In this document: positions 1-5,583 of the stretch, piece by piece
Layout of the letters: each line of letters starts with the position of its first letter
Numbering within the stretch: position 1 is the first letter of the stretch
Assembly (NCBI GenBank): GCA_022701925.1
Contig: JAKONM010000201.1
Span: forward strand, 1-6,107
DNA from: Microbacteriaceae bacterium
Lineage (GTDB): Bacteria > Actinomycetota > Actinomycetes > Actinomycetales > Microbacteriaceae
Direction of reading: 5' to 3'
DNA length: 6,107 bases
Translations under genes and position numbers: made by a program
Notes under the pieces: generated by a model
The model's input: only the letters and a program-made list of their open reading frames with translations
What the model was told of the DNA's origin: nothing
Database searches by the model: none

Positions 1-1010
1 CGTCGAGCCCGCAGGGCCGGTTCGCCGAGGGCGCGAAGGAGATCGACGGTCGCGCGATCGTCGCCTCGACCGCCGTCGGCAAGCACCTGCTGCTGGAGTT
101 CGAGGGCGAGCGCACCCTGCACGTGCACCTGGGGCTCTACGGCTCGTGGGACTTCGCGGGTCAGGTGACGGCCGCGCCCACCTTCACGGTGGAGGACGGG
201 CGGGTCGGCGACGAGGTGCGCCGGGCGGGCAGCCTGGTGGAGGACCTGGCGGGGTACCGCGAGGGCGCCCTCTCCCAGGCGACCCGCGAGCAGCTGGCCG
301 CCGCGCAGGACGCGAAGGCCGAGGGCACCCTCCGCGTGGGCGGCCCGCCCCGCCGCACGACGCTGCGCATGTCCGAGTCCGACCGCGAGGTCGAGACCGA
401 GGACGAGGCCTTCCCGCCGGCTCCCGTCGGCCAGGTGCGCGTGCGGCTGCTGACGGAGACCGCGGTCGCCGACCTGCGCGGGCCGACGGCGTGCGAGGTC
501 TTCGACCCGCAGCAGGTCGAGGCGCTGGTGGCGAAGCTGGGGCCGGACCCCATGCACGACGCCAGCCGCAAGGCCGAGAACCGGTTCGTGCAGCGCGTGA
601 TGAAGTCGGCGACGCCGATCGGCCTGCAGCTGATGGACCAGTCGGTGGTCGCCGGCATCGGCAACATCTACCGGGCCGAGCTGCTGTTCCGCGCGCGGCT
701 CAACCCGCACGCCCCCGGCAAGTCGATCCCGGAGGCTGCGCTGCGGCGGCTCTGGAAGGACTGGGCGCACCTGCTCGCCATCGGCGTGGAGACCGGGCAG
801 ATGCTCACCCGGGCCGACCTCAAGACCGAGCAGGACTACCGGCGGGCGCTGCGCAGCCGGGACGCGCGCCACTACGTCTACAAGCGCACCGGGCAGAAGA
901 GCCTGCGCGGCAGCGGCACCGTCGTGATGGAGGACATGGGCGGCCGCACCCTGTACTGGGCGCCGGGCTGGCAGACGCGGCCCATCGCGGCGGCGGGAGC
1001 GGACGGCTGA
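1..1010 (+). CDS. Fpg/Nei-family DNA glycosylase (AP lyase), 5'-truncated by window edge
   Basis: Base-excision-repair enzyme that would remove oxidised bases and cut the abasic site. The frame is open from base 3, giving 335 visible residues; the start codon and the catalytic Pro2-Glu3 of the family lie upstream, so an internal GTG at 123 is not the true start. The visible N-terminal motifs GRFAEGA, GKHLL and HVHLGLYG are typical of actinobacterial Nei-like proteins. ADLRGPTACEV follows at visible residues 156-166. The helix-two-turn-helix region with MDQSVVAGIGNIYRAELLFRA covers about residues 211-232. A charged, low-complexity insert of about 75 residues (nt 192-422) separates the N-terminal domain from the rest. 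The C-terminal hairpin keeps the family Arg and aromatic residues (GGRTLYW), but the four zinc-binding Cys are absent: Ser and Gly stand in the first CxxC and Ala and Trp in the second. The stop overlaps the next gene by 4 bases, implying translational coupling. The family call is firm; Fpg versus Nei specificity is not decided. Confidence 0.93.
   Translation, partial: SSPQGRFAEGAKEIDGRAIVASTAVGKHLLLEFEGERTLHVHLGLYGSWDFAGQVTAAPTFTVEDGRVGDEVRRAGSLVEDLAGYREGALSQATREQLAAAQDAKAEGTLRVGGPPRRTTLRMSESDREVETEDEAFPPAPVGQVRVRLLTETAVADLRGPTACEVFDPQQVEALVAKLGPDPMHDASRKAENRFVQRVMKSATPIGLQLMDQSVVAGIGNIYRAELLFRARLNPHAPGKSIPEAALRRLWKDWAHLLAIGVETGQMLTRADLKTEQDYRRALRSRDARHYVYKRTGQKSLRGSGTVVMEDMGGRTLYWAPGWQTRPIAAAGADG
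995..999 (+). promoter_or_regulatory. Shine-Dalgarno GGGAG supporting a CTG start at 1007
   Basis: GGGAG lies inside the end of the glycosylase gene, 7 bases before the CTG at 1007. That is near-ideal spacing. The first in-frame GTG, at 1121, would remove the N-terminal beta-sandwich residues of the amidohydrolase, and no in-frame ATG or GTG exists between 950 and 1121. This site therefore decides the start call. Confidence 0.6.
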
Positions 1011-2437
1011 ACGCCCTGCTGCTGCGGGCGGCCAGGATCGGCGACGACCTGGTCGACGTCGAGGTCGCGGACGGCCGGGTCGCGCGCATCGCCCCCGACC
1101 TGCCGTCCGACGGCCTGCCGGTGCTGGACCTGGACGGCCGCGCGCTGCTGCGCGGGCTGTGGGACGAGCACGTGCACGTCGTGCAGGCGGCGCTCGCGTC
1201 GGTGTGGACGCCGCTCGGCGGCGCGGGCTCCGCGGCCGAGGCGCTGCGCCGCATGGAGCCGGCGCTCGCCGCGGCGCACCCGGACGACGCCGTCGTCGGC
1301 ATCGGGTTCCAGGACGGCCTGTGGAACGACGGCCCCACCCTGCAGGCGATCGACGCGCTGGCGGGCGAGCGCACGGTCGTGCTGATCAGCCACGACGTCC
1401 ACGCCGCCTGGCTGTCGTCCGCCGCCGCCCGCCGCTTCGGCGTCAGTCCGGCGGAGGACGGCCGGGTGCGCGAGGAGCCGGCGTTCGCCGTGGGCCGCGC
1501 GGTCAACGCGCTGGCCCGGGCGAAGACGGAGGCGGCGGTCGCGGCGCTGCTCACGCGCTCGGTCGCGCGCGGCGTCGTCGGCGTGGTCGACTTCGAGATG
1601 GCCTGGAGCCGCGAAGCCTGGGCCGAGCGCATGGCGGGGGAGTGGACGGGTCCGCGCATCGAGGCCGCCGTCTACCCCGCGTCGCTGGACCGTGCGGAGG
1701 CGGCGGGGCTCGGCACCGGGGACGTCGTCGAGGGCACGGGCGGCCTGCTCGCCGTCGGGCCGCTCAAGACGCTGATCGACGGGGCGCTGAACACCCGCAC
1801 GGCGTTCTGCGCCGATCCCTACCCGGACGGCACGCACGGGCTGCTCACCGTGCCGCAGGACGAGCTGCGCGCGCTGCTCGCCCGCGCCCGCGCGCTGCGA
1901 CTGACCCCCGCGGTCCACGCCATCGGGGACGCGGCCATCACGGCGGCGCTGGACGCCTTCGCCGCGGAGGGCGTCGGCGGTCGCATCGAGCACGCCCAGC
2001 TGGTCGCGGACCCGGACCTGGCGCGCTTCGCCCGGCTCGGCGTCACGGCCAGCGTGCAGCCCGCGCACCTGCTGGACGACCGGCGGGTGGCCGCGGAGCA
2101 CTGGCCGGGGCGCACCGGGCGGGCCTACCCGCTGCGCGCCCTGCTGGAGCACGGCGCGACGCTGGCCTTCGGGTCCGACGCGCCGGTCGCGCCGCTGGAT
2201 CCCTGGCGGGCGATGCGGGCCGCCGTGGACCGCGCGCTGCCGGGCGAGCAGCCGTGGCACCCGGAGCAGCGCATCCCCCTCGACGCGGCGCTCGCCGCCT
2301 CGACGCGGGGCCGCGCGACGCCCCGGGTGGGCGACCCGGCCGACCTGATCGCGCTGGACCGGCCGGTGGAGGCGCTGGACGAGGGCGCGGTCGCGCTCAC
2401 CCTCGTCGCCGGCGCCGTGCGGCACGACGCGCGCTGA
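1007..2437 (+). CDS. Amidohydrolase family protein (Amidohydro_3 / YtcJ-like metal-dependent hydrolase)
   Basis: Predicted cytoplasmic metal-dependent hydrolase of 476 residues with a TIM-barrel core; substrate unknown. YtcJ-like enzymes act on amide or other C-N bonds. From a CTG start, residues 1-50 form the typical N-terminal sandwich strand pattern (LLLRAARI, VEVADGRVARI). The metal-site motifs appear in family order: HVH at residues 55-57 (GLWDEHVHV), a candidate bridging Lys at 254 (GPLKTLIDGALNTRTA), His304 (AVHAIGDAA), His329 (RIEHAQLV) and Asp391 (AFGSDAPVAPLDPW). All expected ligands are present, so it should be active. The C-terminal strand (ADLIALDRPV, LTLVAGAVR) closes the sandwich. 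CTG/TGA overlap the end of the glycosylase gene by 4 bases, so the two are probably co-translated, although no shared pathway is obvious. The start is inferred from the upstream GGGAG and from family length; the identity to family level is firm. Confidence 0.92.
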   Translation: MNALLLRAARIGDDLVDVEVADGRVARIAPDLPSDGLPVLDLDGRALLRGLWDEHVHVVQAALASVWTPLGGAGSAAEALRRMEPALAAAHPDDAVVGIGFQDGLWNDGPTLQAIDALAGERTVVLISHDVHAAWLSSAAARRFGVSPAEDGRVREEPAFAVGRAVNALARAKTEAAVAALLTRSVARGVVGVVDFEMAWSREAWAERMAGEWTGPRIEAAVYPASLDRAEAAGLGTGDVVEGTGGLLAVGPLKTLIDGALNTRTAFCADPYPDGTHGLLTVPQDELRALLARARALRLTPAVHAIGDAAITAALDAFAAEGVGGRIEHAQLVADPDLARFARLGVTASVQPAHLLDDRRVAAEHWPGRTGRAYPLRALLEHGATLAFGSDAPVAPLDPWRAMRAAVDRALPGEQPWHPEQRIPLDAALAASTRGRATPRVGDPADLIALDRPVEALDEGAVALTLVAGAVRHDAR

Positions 2438-2502
2438 CCGGTCCCGCGGCGTCGAGCGTGCGCGGCGCGCTGCCCACCTCCCTGCTGTTCACCCGGGAGT
2501 CA

Positions 2503-2523
2503 CCGCCGGGCAACGCCCGGCGG
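2503..2523 (+). promoter_or_regulatory. Perfect 9-bp GC hairpin before a small gene
   Basis: CCGCCGGGC (2503-2511) pairs perfectly with GCCCGGCGG (2515-2523) around an AAC loop. It lies 65 bases after the amidohydrolase stop and 5 bases before ATG 2529. There is no following T tract, so it does not look like a standard intrinsic terminator. It might still slow or end transcription of the upstream pair, or structure the leader of the next gene. A Shine-Dalgarno-like GGGAG (2495-2499) sits 3 bases before the stem. Confidence 0.5.
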
Positions 2524-2528
2524 CGACC

Positions 2529-2855
2529 ATGGCGGCCATGAGCACGATCACCCGCGTCCGCCCCGCTTCCTCGGTGCTCGAGGCGAAGCTGTCCGGCGAC
2601 TGGTCCGAGCTGACGATCGACACCGCGGCGCTCGACGCGCTCGCCGTGCAGCAGGCGCGGATCAACGGCGAGATCGCGACCCTGGTCGCCGGCATGCAGC
2701 AGAGCGCCGCCACCAGCGAGGCCCTCGACCGCATCACCACCGAGATCGCGGGCCTGCTGGCCGCCGGCGAGGAGCTGCGCCTGAAGCGCGCCCGCGCCGC
2801 CGCCCGCCGTGCCGGCGACGAGCGCCGCTGGCGTGACTGGCTCGACCTGGACTGA
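2529..2855 (+). CDS. Small helical hypothetical protein
   Basis: I do not recognise this 108-residue protein. Coding is supported by a nearly pure G/C third-position pattern along the whole frame and by a balanced amino-acid make-up. After a short N-terminal segment (TRVRPASSVLEAKLSGDW), residues 35-100 look almost continuously helical, with regular hydrophobic spacing around LAVQQARINGEIATLVAGM and ITTEIAGLLAAGEELRLKR. This suggests a helical hairpin or coiled coil. The C-terminus is basic and then Trp-rich (RRWRDWLDLD). There is no signal peptide, membrane segment or cysteine, so it is probably cytoplasmic. A second ATG at 2538 (MSTITRV) is an equally good start; neither has a classical ribosome site at normal linear distance, so the mRNA may be leaderless. 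It stands alone between the amidohydrolase and the tRNA, which gives no functional hint. Confidence 0.65.
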   Translation: MAAMSTITRVRPASSVLEAKLSGDWSELTIDTAALDALAVQQARINGEIATLVAGMQQSAATSEALDRITTEIAGLLAAGEELRLKRARAAARRAGDERRWRDWLDLD

Positions 2856-3000
2856 GGTCTCGGTGGCTCCGCGGAGCGCTCCCATCCCGCCGCCCGGTGC
2901 ACGCTCTCCGGCGGCCGGTCCACTGGCCGCGCAGGGCTGGGGCCGCAGCGCGGGACGACCGCCGCCGGCAGTGTGTCGCCCGGCGACGGGCGGGCGCCGG

Positions 3001-3006
3001 TACCAT
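3001..3006 (+). promoter_or_regulatory. Possible -10 element for tRNA-Gly
   Basis: TACCAT fits the TANNNT form of actinobacterial -10 boxes and lies 25 bases before the mature tRNA 5' end, leaving a short leader for RNase P. No convincing -35 hexamer is seen at 16-19 bases upstream. The rest of the 176-base gap 2856-3031 shows nothing I can support. Confidence 0.3.
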
Positions 3007-3031
3007 CGACCCGGCGCTCGTCGAGCGCTTC

Positions 3032-3102
3032 GGGGATGTAGCTCAATGGCAGAGCTCCAGTCTTCCAAACTGGTGGTGCGGGTTCGATTCCCGTCATCCC
3101 CT
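3032..3102 (+). tRNA. tRNA-Gly (anticodon TCC)
   Basis: A full cloverleaf can be drawn. The acceptor stem is GGGGATG with CATCCCC (3032-3038/3095-3101, 7 bp). The D stem is GCTC/GAGC (3041-3044/3052-3055). The anticodon stem is CCAGT/ACTGG (3057-3061/3069-3073) with loop CTTCCAA and anticodon TCC at 3064-3066. A 4-base variable region follows. The T stem is GCGGG/CCCGT with one G-U pair and loop TTCGATT (3083-3089). The discriminator base is T (3102), as expected for bacterial tRNA-Gly. The next bases are CCG, so the CCA end is not encoded and would be added by the nucleotidyltransferase. It reads GGA, and possibly GGG, both minor glycine codons in so GC-rich a genome. Confidence 0.97.
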
Positions 3103-3103
3103 C

Positions 3104-3331
3104 CGACGGCTGCTGGCCGCGTCCTCCGCCGGCAGCGCGAAGGCCTGCGCCGACTGCACCGCGATCCACCGGGTCTGGTCGGGCGGCATCGCGAAGGCGG
3201 GCGTCACCGAGAACCGCACGCCGTCGGGCAGCCGCGCGTTGCAGGGCGTGGTCGAGCACTCGACCGCGCTGCACCTGGCGAACCGGAAGTCGGACCGGGA
3301 CGGGGACGGCGTGGCCTGCGAGAAGTCCTGA
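3104..3331 (+). pseudogene. 5'-truncated excalibur calcium-binding domain fragment abutting tRNA-Gly
   Basis: This open stretch of 75 residues ends in a clear excalibur-type signature, DRDGDGVACE (nt 3293-3322, pattern DxDxDGxxCE), with an upstream Cys-containing segment (ACADCTAIHRVWSGGIAKAG) and ALHLANRKSDRD, as in secreted actinobacterial single-domain excalibur proteins. The first visible residues LLAASSAGSA look like the end of a signal peptide with an A-x-A type cleavage site, but the signal's positively charged start and most of its hydrophobic core are missing. In-frame from the tRNA end there is no ATG or GTG before the domain and no Shine-Dalgarno sequence; only CTG codons at 3110 and 3113 exist. 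The frame runs open back through the tRNA, where translation would be meaningless. I infer a gene remnant whose 5' end was lost at the tRNA. An intact gene using an unusual CTG start cannot be ruled out. Confidence 0.6.
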
Positions 3332-3338
3332 CGGCGCA

Positions 3339-3367
3339 CGCCCGGGGAGGCGCAGCCGCCGGGGGCG
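3339..3367 (+). terminator. Weak GC-rich hairpin after the excalibur fragment
   Basis: CGCCC (3339-3343) can pair with GGGCG (3363-3367), extended by GG/CC after a two-base bulge, with a nested GGC-GCA-GCC. It begins 7 bases after the fragment's stop and would be placed to end transcription from the tRNA. It has no T tract and is imperfect, so the terminator role is a weak inference. Confidence 0.2.
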
Positions 3368-3431
3368 CTTCGACGTGCAGCCAACACGCGGCGTCCGCAC
3401 GGTTGCATGGGGCTCCCGTCGAGGAGGTCCC

Positions 3432-4025
3432 ATGCGCAGCCCCCTTCGCACCGCCGTCGCCGCGCTCGTGGTGCCGATCGCGGTGCTGGGGCTGGCCGCC
3501 TGCACGCAGCCGGTGCCGCTGCCGAGCCCGTCGAGCGCCTCGTCGTCGCCGACCCCGTCTCCCACGCCGACCCTCGGCCCCGCCGTGCAGCGGATCGCGG
3601 CCATCGGCCGGCAGTCGGTCGGCGCGGGCACCGTCGTGCGCGTCGACGACCAGTCGGACGGCTCGGTGCGCGACGTGCTGGTGGTGCAGGAGGACGGCTC
3701 GGCGCAGGAGGTGCACCTGAGCGCCGCCGGGCGCGTGCTCACCGGGCCGTCGCCCGCAACGGCGGACGCCGACGCCCGATCGGCGAACCGTTCGCTGGTC
3801 GCCGCCGCGTCCGTGTCGCTGGCGGGGGCGGCCGACCGGATGGTCGCGGCCGTGCCGCAGGGTCGCGTCACCGCGATCGGCCTGGAGGAGTACCAGGACC
3901 GCGTGGTGTGGCGCGGGGACGTGACGAACGCCGACGGGGTGCGGCAGGACGTCGTGATCGACGCGGTGAACGGATCGGTGCTGCTGAACCTCGAGGACGG
4001 GCAGGGAACGTCCGGCGGATCCTGA
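3432..4025 (+). CDS. Lipoprotein with two PepSY-like units
   Basis: Predicted secreted, membrane-anchored lipoprotein of 197 residues. The signal peptide has basic Arg2 and Arg6, a hydrophobic core (about residues 8-20) and a clean lipobox LAAC with the lipidated Cys at 24. A Pro/Ser/Thr-rich linker follows to about residue 50. Residues 51-104 (QRIAAIGRQSV, VRDVLVVQEDGS, QEVHLSAAGRVL) and 126-187 (AADRMVAAVPQGRVTAIGLE, DRVVWRGDVTNADG, VVIDAVNGSVLL) each follow the PepSY layout of a helix, a strand pair and a closing Asp/Ala-x-x-Gly-x-Val/Leu strand; the second is the more canonical. PepSY domains are thought to inhibit or regulate peptidases or to act as extracytoplasmic sensors; the specific role here is unknown. 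The start ATG is supported by AGGAGG (3422-3427), 4 bases away. The next gene begins 13 bases after its stop, so co-transcription is possible. Confidence 0.88.
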   Translation: MRSPLRTAVAALVVPIAVLGLAACTQPVPLPSPSSASSSPTPSPTPTLGPAVQRIAAIGRQSVGAGTVVRVDDQSDGSVRDVLVVQEDGSAQEVHLSAAGRVLTGPSPATADADARSANRSLVAAASVSLAGAADRMVAAVPQGRVTAIGLEEYQDRVVWRGDVTNADGVRQDVVIDAVNGSVLLNLEDGQGTSGGS

Positions 4026-4038
4026 CCACCATGGGGTC

Positions 4039-4917
4039 ATGACGACGCTGGGCGCGATCTTCCTCCCTCACCTCCCCCCGGAGCGGCTGCGCTCCGTCGC
4101 GCAGGCGGCCGACCAGGCCGGGCTCGAGCAGCTGTGGCTGTGGGAGGACTGCTTCAAGGAGTCGGCGGTCGCCGCGATGGCCGCCGCGCTCGCGTGGACC
4201 GAGCGGCTGCAGGTCGGCATCGGCCTGATGCCCGTGCCGATGCGCAACGTCGCGACCGTCGCCATGGAGGCGGCGACCCTGGAGCGGCTGTTCCCCGGCC
4301 GCCCCGTGATCGGCGTCGGTCACGGCGTGCTCGACTGGATGGGGCAGATCGGTGCGCGCGCCGCCTCCCCGCTCACGCTGCTGGGCGAGCACCTCGACGC
4401 CCTCCGCGCGCTGCTGGCGGGGGGATCGGTGACGACGGAGGGTCGCTACGTCACGCTGAAGGACGTGCGGCTGGACTGGCCGCCGACGTCGGCCCCCGCC
4501 GTGCTTGCCGGCGCGGAGGGCCCGAAGACGCTGGCCCTGGCCGGCGCGAAGGCGGACGGCCTGATCCTGCCCGGGGGCACCGATCCCGACCGGCTGCGTC
4601 AGGCGGTCGCCACGGCGCAGGCCGGGCGGGACGAGGCGGGCGTCGACGCCCCGATGCGCGTGGTGGTCTTCGTGCCCGTCGCCTTCGGGGAGCAGTCCGA
4701 CGCCGACGCCCGCCTGGAGGCGAACCGGCTGCGGTGGCAGTGGCCGGCCCACCGCCTGCTCGGCGTGGCGGGCGACGCGGCGCACGTCGCGGCCGGGCTG
4801 CAGCCGTGGATCGACGCCGGCGCCGACACGGTCGTCCTGCAGCCGATGGACGACGAGCCCGACCCGGAGGAGTTCGTGCGGACCGTCGCGCAGCAGGTGC
4901 GCCCCCTCGTCGACTGA
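4039..4917 (+). CDS. Luciferase-like (LLM class) flavin/F420-dependent oxidoreductase
   Basis: Cytoplasmic TIM-barrel oxidoreductase of the bacterial luciferase superfamily, 292 residues, typical single-domain length. Landmarks in order: the strand LGAIFLPHLPPERL (4-17), LEQLWLWEDCF (29-39), LQVGIGLMPVPMRNV (57-71), the cofactor-side GVGHGVLDWMGQIGARAASP (92-111), the GRYVTL turn (135-140), APAVLAGAEGPKTLALAG (152-169) with ADGLILPGG (172-180), and the C-terminal GADTVVLQP (261-269). Many actinobacterial members with this GVGHGV/WMGQIG pattern are labelled F420-dependent, but the sequence alone does not distinguish F420 from FMN use; the substrate is unknown. The ribosome site is poor (GGGGT at 4033-4037, only 1 base from ATG), and a three-codon ATG-GGG-TCA-TGA frame overlaps the start. 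Expression by coupling from the lipoprotein gene 13 bases upstream is plausible. Confidence 0.92.
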   Translation: MTTLGAIFLPHLPPERLRSVAQAADQAGLEQLWLWEDCFKESAVAAMAAALAWTERLQVGIGLMPVPMRNVATVAMEAATLERLFPGRPVIGVGHGVLDWMGQIGARAASPLTLLGEHLDALRALLAGGSVTTEGRYVTLKDVRLDWPPTSAPAVLAGAEGPKTLALAGAKADGLILPGGTDPDRLRQAVATAQAGRDEAGVDAPMRVVVFVPVAFGEQSDADARLEANRLRWQWPAHRLLGVAGDAAHVAAGLQPWIDAGADTVVLQPMDDEPDPEEFVRTVAQQVRPLVD

Positions 4918-4945
4918 GGCGGAGGACCCGCTCAGAGGGCGCCCA

Positions 4946-4951
4946 TACCGT
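4946..4951 (+). promoter_or_regulatory. Possible -10 element for the DoxX gene, within an inverted repeat
   Basis: TACCGT fits TANNNT and lies 28 bases before the ATG at 4980, in the 62-base gap after the oxidoreductase gene. It is bracketed by an inverted repeat: CCCA (4942-4945) and TGGG (4951-4954), or GCCC/GGGC read one register over. No good -35 box is visible. It could be an autoregulated or repressor-controlled promoter, or simple GC-rich coincidence. Confidence 0.3.
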
Positions 4952-4979
4952 GGGGCTCCGACGACGGAAGGACCCCCTC

Positions 4980-5504
4980 ATGGCACTCGGCACCCTCGCG
5001 CTCCGGCTCACGGTCGGCGGCTTCTTCACCGCCCACGGCCTGCAGAAGCTGCGCGGGTCCTTCGGCGGCCCCGGCATCGAGGGCACGACCGGCATGATGC
5101 GCTCGCTCGGCATGCGGCCCGCCCGCCGCAACGCGCACGCGGTCGCGTGGTCGGAGACCGCCGGCGGGGCCGCGCTGGCGCTGGGGGCCGCGACCCCGCT
5201 GGCGGCCGCCGCGCTCACGGCGACCATGACCACCGCCATCCGCACCGTGCACGGCAAGAACGGGCCGTGGAACACGAACGGCGGGTACGAGTTCAACGCC
5301 GTGCTGATCTCGGCCGTGCTGGCCGCCGTGGCCGACGGCCCCGGCCCGGTCTCGCTGGACGCGCTGATCGGCAGGCCCAAGTGGGGAGCCCTGACCGGCG
5401 TCCTCGCGGTCGCGGGCGGGGTGGCGGCCAGCTACGCGGTCACCGAGCTGGCGAAGCGCACCCCGGAGGAGGCCGAGGAGGAGTCGGGCGGCCCCGCTGC
5501 CTGA
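4980..5504 (+). CDS. DoxX family integral membrane protein
   Basis: Small membrane protein of 174 residues. The hydrophobic segments fall at about 4-20, 56-88 (long enough for two passes with a Pro at 73), 104-120 and 136-155. The DoxX hallmarks are the first-helix motif HGLQKLRGSFGGPGIEG (19-35) and HGKNGPWNTNGGYEFNAVLI (91-110). The C-terminus ends in an acidic tail (PEEAEEE) likely facing the cytoplasm. DoxX proteins are linked to thiol/redox balance and oxidative-stress resistance in some bacteria; the actual activity of this one is unknown. The start is well supported by GGAAGGA (4966-4972), 7 bases upstream. Dps follows after 79 bases with an almost identical ribosome site, so co-expression is possible but not shown. 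Confidence 0.9.
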   Translation: MALGTLALRLTVGGFFTAHGLQKLRGSFGGPGIEGTTGMMRSLGMRPARRNAHAVAWSETAGGAALALGAATPLAAAALTATMTTAIRTVHGKNGPWNTNGGYEFNAVLISAVLAAVADGPGPVSLDALIGRPKWGALTGVLAVAGGVAASYAVTELAKRTPEEAEEESGGPAA

Positions 5505-5542
5505 CCAGGCGCTCAGGATTCGTCCGGGCACTGCCCAGGCGC
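5505..5542 (+). repeat. Direct repeat CCAGGCGC x2, 30 bp apart, upstream of dps
   Basis: The octamer CCAGGCGC occurs at 5505-5512 and 5535-5542, start to start 30 bp, close to three helical turns. Both lie in the 79-base gap between the DoxX and Dps genes. This phase would place two copies on the same DNA face and could mark a regulator site; chance in GC-rich sequence is also possible. Confidence 0.3.
5526..5536 (+). promoter_or_regulatory. Small palindrome GGGCA-C-TGCCC, possible dps operator
   Basis: GGGCA (5526-5530) and TGCCC (5532-5536) are perfect inverse complements around one central C. It sits 47 bases before the Dps start and partly overlaps the second direct-repeat copy, where a promoter or operator would be expected. 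No convincing -10/-35 pair was found next to it. Confidence 0.25.
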
Positions 5543-5583
5543 ACCGGCGAACATCGAGGCGACGCCACGGAAGGACGTACGAC

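Noticed and set aside
123..1010. GTG at 123 as the glycosylase start
   Set aside because: Upstream in-frame residues already match the family N-terminal domain (GRFAEGA, GKHLL), so the gene begins outside the window.
878..2425. Long - strand frame opposite the amidohydrolase
   Set aside because: Arg/Gly/Val-rich translation typical of the complement of a GC-rich gene; the + strand amidohydrolase with all metal ligands explains the region.
1159..2541. Second + strand frame of 460 residues inside the amidohydrolase
   Set aside because: Extremely Arg/Gly/Ala-rich out-of-frame translation with no family motif; the other frame carries the complete enzyme.
2897..3331. Continuous + strand frame of 144 residues spanning the tRNA and the excalibur domain
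   Set aside because: Its middle (VAQWQSSSLPNWWCGFDSRHPL) is the translation of tRNA-Gly, a familiar annotation artefact; only the part after the tRNA resembles a protein family.
2489..3871. Long - strand frame of 460 residues
   Set aside because: It crosses the tRNA antisense (the GIEPAPPVWKTGALPLSYIP-like segment is another common artefact), overlaps the lipoprotein, excalibur and small genes, and has Arg/Pro/Ser-biased composition of an antisense shadow.
4134..4979. Upstream + strand extension of the DoxX frame through the oxidoreductase gene
   Set aside because: The extension is Arg/Gly/Ala shadow sequence; ATG 4980 has a strong ribosome site and begins the DoxX fold exactly.
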